This document shows positions 18,175-25,400 of a DNA stretch of 35,946 nucleotides, one piece after another (within the stretch, counting starts at the first letter, position 1; each line of letters opens with the position of its first letter). A program made the translations under genes and the position numbers. The notes below the pieces were generated by a model. It saw only the letters and a list, made by a program, of their open reading frames with translations, was not told where the DNA came from and did not search any database. This stretch comes from Actinomycetota bacterium. Lineage in GTDB: Bacteria; Actinomycetota; Actinomycetes; Streptosporangiales; Streptosporangiaceae. The stretch is taken from the NCBI GenBank assembly GCA_003168215.1, contig PMSW01000054.1:1-35946 (forward strand), given 5' to 3'.

Positions 18175-18298
18175 CGAGGCTAACGTGCTGAATGAGCAGG
18201 CTAAACGTTGGCTTCGCGTTATGTCAGATCTGGTTGGCCATTCACGCCGACGGGCGGCTATGCCGGAAATCAGAGGTGATCACAGGATCCGGATCTGA
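18167..18298 (+). CDS. small ORF overlapping the sacsin-like gene (43 aa)
   Basis: ATG 18167 lies 8 nt inside the end of the sacsin-like gene and opens MNDEANVLNEQAKRWLRVMSDLVGHSRRR, ending at TGA 18296-18298. The overlap is of the kind used for translational coupling. It may be a small partner or the remaining 5' end of a larger second gene whose body was lost. No family is recognised. It fills the gap up to the lysozyme-like gene. Confidence 0.35.
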   Translation: MNDEANVLNEQAKRWLRVMSDLVGHSRRRAAMPEIRGDHRIRI

Positions 18299-18337
18299 TT
18301 GACACCAATTGCGCAACGGGAGTACAGCTATCGGACT

Positions 18338-19228
18338 ATGGGCTCCGGAAATCACTCACGCACGAAGCGACGCGCCTGGCGCACTGGCCGAATCGCCATC
18401 CCGCTCGTTGCCGTTCTCGCCGGGTTTATTGCGATTATGCAGTACTCAAGCCTGGGAAATGTGCTAAGGATTAGCCCGCAGGCATCACCTGTCGCGGCAA
18501 TCCGCACCTCAGCTTCCGGAGGCTCCGCGCCTGCTCATTTCCGCACCCTCCCGCCGGGATCGAGGCTTCCCTCCGGCGCGCAGTGCGCGAAGTGGGTGCG
18601 CGCCCGGCCGACGGCGGAGAACAAGGGCGTGAACAGGCGGTTCAACCAGCGGACCGGCCAGCCCCTCGGCAGCAACTTCCTGTCGGGCGACGAGCCGGCC
18701 GCCGACGCGAAGATCGTGCCGCGGGTCAACGGCAACTTCACCGGCACGACCAAGGAAATCCTGCGCTGGGCCGCCTGCAAGTGGGGCATCAACCAGAACA
18801 TCGTGTTCGCGCAGGCGGCGGTGGAAAGCTGGTGGCGGCAGAATACCCAGGGCGACTTCGGCACGGACGCCAGCGCCTGCCCGCCCAATCACCGGAACCT
18901 CAATGCCCAGGGCGAGTGCGCGCAGAGTTACGGCATCCTGCAGAACAGGTACCCCTACGAGACGTCGGCGTGGCCGGATGCCGGCAACTCCACCGCGATG
19001 AACGCCGACACCGCGTACGCCATCTGGCGGTCCTGCTACGACGGATACGAGACCTGGCTGAACACGGTGCAGCGCGGCAGCCAGTACAGCAAGGGCCACG
19101 TCTGGGGCTGCGTCGGCCGCTGGTTCGCCGGACGCTGGCTCACCGCCCCGGCCCTGCAGTACATCGCCAAGGTCAAGCAGTACAGGCAGGAACGCATCTG
19201 GGAGACCCCCGACTTCCAGCAGCCCTGA
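18338..19228 (+). CDS. secreted lysozyme/transglycosylase-like protein
   Basis: The product is about 296 residues with an N-terminal signal anchor (RIAIPLVAVLAGFIAIMQYSSL, after a basic stretch SRTKRRAWRTGR). The C-terminal part (about 145-290) reads ILRWAACKWGINQNIVFAQAAVESWWRQNTQGDFG and later AQSYGILQNRYPYE, TAYAIWRSCYDGYETWL. The Glu in AAVESWW, with SYGILQ downstream, matches the Glu...GLxQ layout of lysozyme-like lytic transglycosylases, so a cell-wall cleaving role is likely but not proven. Four or more cysteines suggest disulfides outside the cell. I take ATG 18338 as start since the hydrophobic segment follows directly; the track's TTG 18299 would add 13 residues. Confidence 0.65.
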   Translation: MGSGNHSRTKRRAWRTGRIAIPLVAVLAGFIAIMQYSSLGNVLRISPQASPVAAIRTSASGGSAPAHFRTLPPGSRLPSGAQCAKWVRARPTAENKGVNRRFNQRTGQPLGSNFLSGDEPAADAKIVPRVNGNFTGTTKEILRWAACKWGINQNIVFAQAAVESWWRQNTQGDFGTDASACPPNHRNLNAQGECAQSYGILQNRYPYETSAWPDAGNSTAMNADTAYAIWRSCYDGYETWLNTVQRGSQYSKGHVWGCVGRWFAGRWLTAPALQYIAKVKQYRQERIWETPDFQQP

Positions 19229-19282
19229 CCCGCGGCTGGCCTCTGGTCAGGTCCTGCCCGCCTGCCGGCATCCGGCCGCCGC

Positions 19283-20515
19283 TTACCGCCAGCAGGCTGC
19301 TGGCGGGGTGATCGCGATCAGCCCGGTCGTGCCGAGGTCGTAAACCAGGTGGGCCGGCTGGTCCGCGGCGAGCAGGTCATCGCCGAGCAGCGATCCCTGC
19401 CTCGTCCGCCTCCTGGCCCGCACCCCGCCGGTCCGCGGACTGGCGCAGGCCATCACCCCGGCCTCGTTCGCCAGCCACAGCGCGCCGCCGCCGTACACGG
19501 TCGTGGCATCCATCGGCCAGTCGTAGACATCGCCGAGGCGCGAGGTCGGCGGCTGGCCGTAGCCAGGCGGCAGGATCGTGACGAGCCCACGCCGGCGCAG
19601 CAGGATGGTGGCGCCCAGCATGCCGGTCCGGTACGAGGCCCATACGCCGGGCGGCGTCGCGGTCAGCGCGGCACCGGAGAGCGCGAAGGTGACCGGGCCA
19701 TGCGCGGCCCTGGCGAGCCGCAGCCCGGAACGTGCGTCAAACTCGAAGACCGCCCCCGGGCCGCCTTGCGGACGGGCATTGAACGCAGAGACATAAAGGT
19801 GCCGGCCAGCCGGATCGACGGCCACGTCCCTGATCGCGAAGCGGGCGGCCAGCGTCACCTTGGCAAGCACGGCGCCAGTGGCCGCGCTGACCCGCCACGC
19901 GGCGCGGGAATCGCCGATCCAGACGGAATCTCCCGGCCCCCCGGCAACGGATACATAGGAAACGGGGCCCGGCGGCGGAAGAGCAACCGAGCGGACGACG
20001 GCCATCGTCTGCGGGCTGACCTCGCGGACGACAAGCGGCGATGACTTACTTCCCGGCTGGCTGGCCGCGCCGAAGACCCACAGACTGCCTGACGCGATGG
20101 CGATGCCGCCCCCGGCGAACGCCGGGCCGCTGCGCACCGAGCCACTCGCCAGCTCGGTGCGGCTGAGCAGGTAGGGACCTCGCTCCGGGTCTGTCCGCTG
20201 AGGTACCAGCGCGTAGAGGGCGCCGGCCTGGAGGTCGACGACCTGATTGGCCAGCAGCTCGCGCTGGTTCTCCCGCACCACCGTGCGGGCCGGCCAGCTG
20301 GCATGCCGCCGCGCGGATCCCGTCGCGCCGGCAGCCGGACGCGACGCGGAGCCGGTTCCGGCCGGACGCGATCCGGCGGCGGTTCCGGCCAGCGGCCCGG
20401 AGTAGGCCGCGGGCGCCGCCACTGCCGGCCGGCCGGCACATCCCGCGACGCAGCCGATGCCCAGGGCCACCGCGCCCAGCAGGGCTACGGTCGCTGTTAA
20501 CTTGCGTGATTTCAT
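19283..20515 (-). CDS. lipoprotein with beta-propeller-like domain
   Basis: The product (410 residues) starts with a lipoprotein signal, MKSRKLTATVALLGAVALGIGCVAGCAG, with lipobox VAGC. An Ala/Gly/Pro-rich linker follows (about 30-75). The rest (about 80-405) is a series of strand-turn units such as GGGIAIASGSLWVFGAAS, GGPGDSVWIGDSRAAWRVSAATGAVLAKVTL, VAVDPAGRHLYVSAF and GGGALWLANEAGVMA, consistent with a YVTN/quinoprotein-like propeller. No catalytic residues are seen, so a binding or scaffold role outside the membrane is likely. ATG 20515 has GAGGAG 6 nt upstream. The gene is the last of the minus-strand block after the metal importer and DUF1275 genes. Confidence 0.78.
   Translation of the reverse strand: MKSRKLTATVALLGAVALGIGCVAGCAGRPAVAAPAAYSGPLAGTAAGSRPAGTGSASRPAAGATGSARRHASWPARTVVRENQRELLANQVVDLQAGALYALVPQRTDPERGPYLLSRTELASGSVRSGPAFAGGGIAIASGSLWVFGAASQPGSKSSPLVVREVSPQTMAVVRSVALPPPGPVSYVSVAGGPGDSVWIGDSRAAWRVSAATGAVLAKVTLAARFAIRDVAVDPAGRHLYVSAFNARPQGGPGAVFEFDARSGLRLARAAHGPVTFALSGAALTATPPGVWASYRTGMLGATILLRRRGLVTILPPGYGQPPTSRLGDVYDWPMDATTVYGGGALWLANEAGVMACASPRTGGVRARRRTRQGSLLGDDLLAADQPAHLVYDLGTTGLIAITPPAACWR
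19286..19306. terminator. hairpin between convergent genes
   Basis: CCGCCAGCA-GGC-TGCTGGCGG is a perfect 9-bp stem with a 3-base loop. It sits at the convergent ends of the lysozyme-like gene and the propeller lipoprotein gene, covering the last codons of the latter. It could stop transcription from either side; there is no U-tract, as is usual in high-GC actinobacteria. Confidence 0.45.
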
Positions 20516-20595
20516 GACTGCTCCTCATGCGTGGGCCGCAGCAGCAGGCCTGCCGCGCTGCTGCCTGAAGCCGTCATCAGAACAGACGCCGCAGG

Positions 20596-20659
20596 ACAGC
20601 AGTTCGTTGAAAAAACAGCAGTTCGTTGAAAACAGCAGGCCGGAACACAGGCCGGAACA
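20596..20659. repeat. two tandem repeats upstream of the propeller lipoprotein
   Basis: ACAGCAGTTCGTTGAAAA occurs at 20596-20613 and 20615-20632 (19-bp period). It is followed at once by CAGGCCGGAACA twice (20636-20647, 20648-20659). Degenerate ACAGCA/GGAA units continue to about 20700. The stretch occupies the gap between the DUF1275 gene and the lipoprotein gene. Confidence 0.85.
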
Positions 20660-20716
20660 GTAGCGCGCCGGAAACAGCAACACGCGGGGAACAGCAACAG
20701 GTCGGAAATGTGCTCC

Positions 20717-21463
20717 TCAGCGAGCGGCGTCGAGCAGCCCGGGAGCGCGACTCAGCCGGAAGGCGATGACGGCGCCGGCCACCACGACGGCCGCGGTAAC
20801 CAGCGGCAGGCCCGGCCCGGTATGCAGGTACAAGGCCGCGCCGGCGAAGGCGCCGATGAACATCGCGGCCACGGCAGACGTCCTGCGCGCGGCCGCCTTG
20901 TTCGCGCCGCCGGCCAGGCTCGAGTCCGCGGCCAGGCCGGTGAGGGTCATGGTCAGTACGGTCGTCGTCATGTCCGGGACGGCAATCCGCCGGACAGTCG
21001 CGTTGCGCACGCCCATCGCGAACGCCAGCACGCTGATCACCGTGTAGCGGCCCGCCCCGGACGCGACCGTGGCGGCCGTGCACGCCACCGTCGCGGCGAC
21101 GCCGATCAGGATGGCCTCGGTCACCATCGCCAGCATCAGCAGCCGGCCGCGCCTGGCGCCGACGCGCGAGCCGACCCGGCCCGCGCAGATGGCGCCGATC
21201 AGGAAGGCGCCGAGCGAAGTGAGGCTGGCCGGCGCCGAGAAGCCCGGCGCGCCCGCCGCCGCGAACCCGATCACGACCACGTTGCCCGTCATGTTCGCGG
21301 TGAACACCCGGCCGAGCCCCAGGTAGCTCACCGCGTCTACCAGGCCGCTGACGAGGGTCACGATCATGAGCGTCCGCAGCAGGGCCGCCTGCGCGCCGTC
21401 GCTACCCGGTGTGCCTTCCGCTGCGCCGTCGCTACCCGGTTTGTCTTCCGCTGCACCGCCCAT
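20717..21463 (-). CDS. DUF1275 (YoaK-type) membrane protein
   Basis: The product (248 residues) is an integral membrane protein of the DUF1275/YoaK family. The family start is visible as TLMIVTLVSGLVDAVSYLGLGRVFTANMTGNVVVIGFA, with the TANMTGN signature. Five or six further hydrophobic helices follow, and a conserved MGVRNATVRRIAVPDMTTTVLTMTLTGLA stretch. No transport substrate or activity is established for the family. The N-terminal 24 residues come from a 30-bp DNA duplication (EDKPGSDGAA / EGTPGSDGAQ). It lies 70 nt after the last importer permease, and that gap is filled by a tandem repeat, so operon membership is uncertain. Confidence 0.88.
   Translation of the reverse strand: MGGAAEDKPGSDGAAEGTPGSDGAQAALLRTLMIVTLVSGLVDAVSYLGLGRVFTANMTGNVVVIGFAAAGAPGFSAPASLTSLGAFLIGAICAGRVGSRVGARRGRLLMLAMVTEAILIGVAATVACTAATVASGAGRYTVISVLAFAMGVRNATVRRIAVPDMTTTVLTMTLTGLAADSSLAGGANKAAARRTSAVAAMFIGAFAGAALYLHTGPGLPLVTAAVVVAGAVIAFRLSRAPGLLDAAR
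21393..21452. repeat. 30-bp duplication in the 5' end of the DUF1275 gene
   Basis: GCGCCGTCGCTACCCGGT begins both units (21393-21422 and 21423-21452), which differ at only a few positions. The unit length is a multiple of three, so it adds ten residues per copy to the cytoplasmic N-terminus (xxPGSDGAAE). Confidence 0.85.
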
Positions 21464-21470
21464 CCGGCGA

Positions 21471-21551
21471 GCCTACGCGGCGAGCGGACGGCCTATGCGG
21501 CGAGCAGGCGGGCTATGCGGCGAGCAGGCGGGCCTAGACAGCGAGCGGGCG
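21471..21551. repeat. 20-bp tandem repeat between permease and DUF1275 genes
   Basis: GCCTAYGCGGCGAGCRGRCG-like units occur at 21471-21490, 21491-21510 and 21511-21530, with a fourth degenerate unit to 21551 that contains the stop codon of the second permease (21534-21536). The repeats make up the whole 70-bp gap. Confidence 0.87.
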
Positions 21552-22358
21552 GGCATTGCCGCGCGCTGCCCGGGTCCGGTGCCAGGCTGCCCAGCCGCGC
21601 CCGGTGCCGTAGGAGACCGCGCCGAGTGCCCCGACGAAGAACCCGACCGGCCAGTTAGAGGTATACGACGCCGCGATCGCGGCCCACACCGTTGCCAGCG
21701 CGATGACGACCGACAGCGCCATGGCGAGCAGCGGCTTGCTGGTGAACGAGCGGGCGGCGGCGGGCGGGCCGACCATCAGGCTGAAGATCAGCAGTGCGCC
21801 GACGACCGGCAGCGACATGCTGGTCGCCAGGGCCACGACCACCAGGAAGCACATTTCCATCCGGTGGCTACGGACCCCGCGCGCCTCGCCGAGCTCCGGC
21901 ATCACCGAGGAGAGCATCAGCGGCCGGTACATCACGATGATCGCGGCCACGCAGACGGCGCCGATCGCGGCGACGGGCGCCACCTCGCTGGTACTGACGC
22001 CGAGCACCTCGCCGAAGAGCAGTGAGTAGATCTCCGGCGCGTACTCCACGCTCAGGGACAGGAACAGCGCGCCGAGCCCGAGCATCACGACCAGCGCGAG
22101 CGCGGTCGCCACGTCCTGACGGCTGCGGCGGCCGAGCCAGCCGATGCCCAGCGCGCCGATGAGCGCGAAGACGCCGAGCCCGACCAGGGTGCTGACGCCG
22201 ATCAGGCTGGCCCCCGCGGCACCGGCGAACGCGCCCTGCGGCACTGCGTCGGCGACGAACGACGAGCCCCGCAGCACGATGAAGAACCCCACGACACCCG
22301 CGACGACCGCGACGATGGTCGCCACGGTCCAGGTGTTCACCATGAAACCGGAGAACAT
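21534..22358 (-). CDS. metal ABC transporter permease (ZnuB type), second copy
   Basis: The product (274 residues) is an ABC-3 family permease with about eight membrane helices. It begins MFSGFMVNTWTVATIVAVVAGVVGFFIVLRGSSFVADAVPQGAFAGAAGASLIGV, the usual ZnuB/MntB N-terminal pattern. A central LFGEVLGVSTSEVAPVAAIG and late LPVVGALLIFSLMVGPPAAARSFTSKPLLAM are also family features. It starts at ATG 22358, 8 nt after the first permease gene, so the track's longer ORF into that gene is not used. Two different permeases with one ATPase suggest a heterodimeric membrane channel. The C-terminus ends inside a tandem repeat. Confidence 0.9.
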   Translation of the reverse strand: MFSGFMVNTWTVATIVAVVAGVVGFFIVLRGSSFVADAVPQGAFAGAAGASLIGVSTLVGLGVFALIGALGIGWLGRRSRQDVATALALVVMLGLGALFLSLSVEYAPEIYSLLFGEVLGVSTSEVAPVAAIGAVCVAAIIVMYRPLMLSSVMPELGEARGVRSHRMEMCFLVVVALATSMSLPVVGALLIFSLMVGPPAAARSFTSKPLLAMALSVVIALATVWAAIAASYTSNWPVGFFVGALGAVSYGTGRGWAAWHRTRAARGNARPLAV

Positions 22359-22366
22359 CGCGGCGG

Positions 22367-23266
22367 CTACCCGCCGTTCCTGGCTCGACGGGCGCGCGCG
22401 CCGCTGAGCCGGCCGACGGCCGGCAACTGGGCGAGCAGGTAGAAAACGAAGACCAGGGTCACCACGAAGAAGCTGACCGGCCAGCCGTGCTGGGCCGGCG
22501 GCCAGTAGAAGCTGTCGTAGGCCAGCAGGATGCCCAGCCAGGTGGCGGCAATCCCGATCAGGCCGGACCACAGCACCGCGAGGCCGGTCTTGCTCGTCAG
22601 CCGCAGGGCGGTCGCGGCGGGTCCGACCAGCAGCGCGGTGCTAAGGATCGCGCCGATGGTCAGGGCTGCCAGCGACACGGCGACCGCCATCGCCAGCAGG
22701 TACAGCAGCCCGGTGATGCGCACGGGGACGCCGCGGACCGTTGCCATGTCGGTGCTCACCGAGCTGAGCAGCAGCGGCCGGTAGAGCAGCCCGACGACCG
22801 TGAGGGCCAGCAGGCTGAACACGACGATGACTCCAGCGGTCGAGCCGCTGATGACGAACATGGAGCCGAAGAGGACGGAGATGGTCGCGCCGGTCGTATT
22901 CGAGAACGTCGCGTCCCAGTACAGGAACAGGGCCGCGAGGCCGAGCCCGGCCCCCAGGACGATCCCGGTCGCCACGTCCCGTCCGCGCGGCCGCCGGATC
23001 CCGATCATTTCCATGATCCCGGCCGCCACCACGCCAATGCCCACGAAGCCCCAGAGCGGGTTGATCCCGGCGAGGAAGGCGCCCGATCCGCCGGTCGCGC
23101 CGATGTCCGCCAGCGCGTGCCCGGCGAACGCCTGTCCCCGCAGCACGGTGAACATGCCGACGACCCCGGACACCAGCGCGACCACCCCGCCCGCTAGCAG
23201 CGCAACCCGTACCGGCGCGTTCCCGAAGAAGCCGGGCTCGACGATCATCCTGAGCAGGTGCGTCAT
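22367..23266 (-). CDS. metal ABC transporter permease (ZnuB type), first copy
   Basis: The product (299 residues) is an ABC-3 family permease: ALLAGGVVALVSGVVGMFTVLRGQAFAGHALADIGATGGSGAFLAGINPLWGF, then ISVLFGSMFVISGS and LTIGAILSTALLVGPAATALRLTSKTGLAVLWS. The RGQAFAGHALADIGATGG stretch is the conserved loop-helix of zinc/manganese/iron permeases. ATG 23266 overlaps the ATPase stop (ATGA). Together with the second permease it should form the membrane part of the importer; they are related but clearly diverged, so this is an old duplication. Confidence 0.92.
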   Translation of the reverse strand: MTHLLRMIVEPGFFGNAPVRVALLAGGVVALVSGVVGMFTVLRGQAFAGHALADIGATGGSGAFLAGINPLWGFVGIGVVAAGIMEMIGIRRPRGRDVATGIVLGAGLGLAALFLYWDATFSNTTGATISVLFGSMFVISGSTAGVIVVFSLLALTVVGLLYRPLLLSSVSTDMATVRGVPVRITGLLYLLAMAVAVSLAALTIGAILSTALLVGPAATALRLTSKTGLAVLWSGLIGIAATWLGILLAYDSFYWPPAQHGWPVSFFVVTLVFVFYLLAQLPAVGRLSGARARRARNGG

Positions 23267-24213
23267 AGCCAGTCCGGCACTGCGCAGTGCGCGCCGTCCT
23301 CGCCGACCGGTTCCGCGGGCCCGTCGCCGCGCCCGGCGACCACCAGGATCCGGCCGTGCACATGGATCACGTCGACATGCTGGCCGTACAGCTTGCTGAG
23401 GACCTCGGTCCTGACGACCTCATCGGTGGTACCGCTGGCGGCCCGGCCGGCCGCCAGGTAGACGATGCGGTCCATCACCGGAAGCAGCGGGTTCATCTCG
23501 TGCGCGGACAGCAGCACCGAGATCTGCTGCTCCCTGGCGACCCTGGCGAGGAGTTCCACGATCTCCTGCTCGCTGCGGATATCGAGGTTCGCCAGCGGCT
23601 CGTCAAGCAGCAGCAGCCTGGGCCTGCTGATCAGGGCGTGCGCGATCAGGACCCGCTGCTGCTCCCCCCCGGAGAGATTGCCGACCCGCTCGTCGCCGAA
23701 CAGTCCCGCGCCGACGGCCCGCAGCATCTCGTCGATGAGCTGGCGGCGTCGCCTCGTCGGCAGCGGGATGCCCAGCCGGTTCCCGTCCAGGCCCAGCCCG
23801 ACCAGGTCCCGGGCGCGCAGCGGCATGTCGGGATCCAGCAGCACCTTCTGCGGCACGTACCCGACCGCGGGGGCGTGCCGGGGGCGGTCAGCGCCATCGA
23901 TGCGCACCACGCCCGCGGACGGCTGCTGCAGCCCCAGGATGACGCGCAGCAGCGTGGTCTTGCCCGCGCCATTGGACCCGATGAGGCCGACGAACTCGCC
24001 GGCCCGGACGGTGAAGTGAATGTCGCGCAGCACTTCCCGTCCCGCCAGCCGCACGCTGATGCCGTCCACGGTGAGCGCGTCCCCGCCGGTCCCGGTGAGA
24101 TGCTGGCCGGCTGTCATGGCTGCGCCGCTGAGACTCGCCACGGTGCCGGCGTCCAGGCTCGTCGCAGCTTCTTCGTCGAGATCCGTCACAGCTTCTCCGC
24201 TGAGATCCGTCAC
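23263..24213 (-). CDS. znuC: metal ABC transporter ATP-binding protein (ZnuC type)
   Basis: The product (316 residues) is the importer ATPase. Walker A is GSNGAGKTT, the signature is LSGGEQQRVLIAHAL, Walker B is LLLLDEPLANLD, and the switch His is in LLSAHEMNPLL. The Q-loop is VGYVPQKVLLD. The N-terminus has about 45 extra residues before DGISVRLAGREVLRDIHF. Its first part (VTDLSGEAVTDLDEEAATSL) is encoded by the 24-bp tandem repeat that spans the gene junction. GTG 24213 overlaps the binding-protein stop (GTGA); GTG 24189 in the next repeat unit is an equally plausible in-frame start. It is co-transcribed with the permeases. Confidence 0.9.
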   Translation of the reverse strand: MTDLSGEAVTDLDEEAATSLDAGTVASLSGAAMTAGQHLTGTGGDALTVDGISVRLAGREVLRDIHFTVRAGEFVGLIGSNGAGKTTLLRVILGLQQPSAGVVRIDGADRPRHAPAVGYVPQKVLLDPDMPLRARDLVGLGLDGNRLGIPLPTRRRRQLIDEMLRAVGAGLFGDERVGNLSGGEQQRVLIAHALISRPRLLLLDEPLANLDIRSEQEIVELLARVAREQQISVLLSAHEMNPLLPVMDRIVYLAAGRAASGTTDEVVRTEVLSKLYGQHVDVIHVHGRILVVAGRGDGPAEPVGEDGAHCAVPDWL

Positions 24214-24232
24214 AGCTTCTCCGTCGAGATCC
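24161..24232. repeat. 24-bp tandem repeat across the binding protein/ATPase junction
   Basis: Three units of GTCRCAGCTTCTYCG-YSGAGATCC lie at 24161-24184, 24185-24208 and 24209-24232. The stop of the binding-protein gene and the GTG of the ATPase gene sit at the edge of the third unit. The second unit carries the same GTGA, giving an alternative in-frame start. Confidence 0.88.
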
Positions 24233-25145
24233 GGCTAGTGACGGCGCGCCGCAGCGCCTGGACTTCGGCGAGCATCCACGACTGGTAGTCATAGTGGGCC
24301 GGCATGGTCTCGTACACGCCGACCACCGGTATTCCGTAGCGCCTGGCCGCACCCAGGAATGACTGGGTGAGCGAGTCGGTCACCTGCTGGTTATAGACGA
24401 ATGCTTTTACCTTATGACCGGAAAAGAAGCTGTCCTGGAGCGCGACGTCCTGGGGCGCCGGATCTACCCCGTTCATGATGTCGGACTGGAAGCTGAATGG
24501 CGTCAGATTCCTCGTTCCCGCTGCTTGTAGCATGTAGTCTCCTACCGGTTCCGTGGTCGCGACGGGAGTACCGGGAAAGGCGGTCCTGAACTGCGCTATC
24601 GCGCGGTACCAGGGCCGGAGCGAGCGGTCGAATGCGCGCTGGCGTGCCCGGAAGTAGGCGGCGTGCGCGGGCTGCAGCGCGGACAGGTCGCCGGCCAGCG
24701 CCTTCGCGACGGCGGGCATGGTAGACGGCTTGTACCACAAGTGCGGGTTGGGCGTGCTGTCCGGCAGTCCGAGCAGGCTCTGGACGATGATCACCTTGCG
24801 CGCCGGGTTCGGCGTCGCGCCTTCGATCTTGTTCATGAAGGCGTCGTAGCCGACGCCGTTCTGGACGATGAGCTGAGCTCTGCCGATGGCACTGGCCACG
24901 CTCGGGCTCGCCTCGAAGGTATGCGGATCGGTGTTGGGATTGCTCTCCACCGCGGTGGCCTGCACGTACTTGCCGCCGATCTGGCTGATCACGTTGGCGT
25001 ACTGGTTCTCGGCCCCGACGGCGACGATCACGTTCGCGCTGTCGGCCGTGGCGGCCGGCGACGGGCCCGCCGAGCATGCCGTCGCGAGCAAGACCGTCGC
25101 GAGCATGCCTATCGCGGCTGCTCCGCTGCCCGGCCGAGGTGACAT
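24210..25145 (-). CDS. znuA: zinc/manganese ABC transporter substrate-binding lipoprotein
   Basis: The product (311 residues) is a cluster A-I metal-binding protein. A signal with lipobox ATAC is visible (MLATVLLATACSAG). Probable metal ligands are the His in NPNTDPHTFEASPS, the His in NPHLWYKPST, the Glu in TTEPVGDYML and an acidic residue in GVYETMP. No His-rich loop, typical of many zinc-specific ZnuA proteins, is present. GVYETMPAHYDYQSWMLAEVQAL is the usual actinobacterial C-terminus. ATG 25145 is preferred because the signal follows directly; the track's GTG 25163 adds six residues, and neither has a strong RBS. A Zur-like box upstream favours zinc as substrate, although the Glu ligand would also suit manganese. 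Confidence 0.88.
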   Translation of the reverse strand: MSPRPGSGAAAIGMLATVLLATACSAGPSPAATADSANVIVAVGAENQYANVISQIGGKYVQATAVESNPNTDPHTFEASPSVASAIGRAQLIVQNGVGYDAFMNKIEGATPNPARKVIIVQSLLGLPDSTPNPHLWYKPSTMPAVAKALAGDLSALQPAHAAYFRARQRAFDRSLRPWYRAIAQFRTAFPGTPVATTEPVGDYMLQAAGTRNLTPFSFQSDIMNGVDPAPQDVALQDSFFSGHKVKAFVYNQQVTDSLTQSFLGAARRYGIPVVGVYETMPAHYDYQSWMLAEVQALRRAVTSRISTEKL

Positions 25146-25186
25146 GACGCACGTTCCATTCACTGTGGTTGCTGCTCACTCGTGTT

Positions 25187-25256
25187 TGCTGCGCCGTGCC
25201 TGCTGCACCGTGCCTGCCGTACCGGGTTTGCTGTAACGGGTCTGCTGTACCGGGCA
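25187..25256. repeat. five 14-bp tandem repeats in the importer leader
   Basis: Five contiguous units, TGCTGCGCCGTGCC, TGCTGCACCGTGCC, TGCCGTACCGGGTT, TGCTGTAACGGGTC and TGCTGTACCGGGCA, fill 70 bp between the Zur-like box and the start of the binding-protein gene. They would be transcribed as part of the leader. Confidence 0.88.
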
Positions 25257-25282
25257 CCAGGGGTCTGCGCGGCCGTTACAAA

Positions 25283-25297
25283 TGAAAACGATAATCA
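25283..25297 (-). promoter_or_regulatory. Zur-like box upstream of the metal importer
   Basis: TGAAAACGATAATCA is an imperfect 15-bp palindrome matching the Zur box form TGAAAATGATTTTCA at 12 of 15 positions. It lies in an A+T-rich patch about 140 bp upstream of the binding-protein start. Zur with zinc would repress the operon there; MntR or another Fur-family member is less likely. Confidence 0.72.
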
Positions 25298-25400
25298 GTA
25301 CAGCTAGCGGCGTCAAACTGGCCCGGCGCGCTGCCAGCTCCTATCAGCGCCCGCCTGGCGCTGGCCTGCTACGGCCTGAGCCGGGCCCGCGGCGCTGCGG

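Noticed and set aside
20596-25256. repeat clusters considered as a CRISPR array
   Set aside because: Units are contiguous without unique spacers, differ in length between sites, and no cas genes are present.
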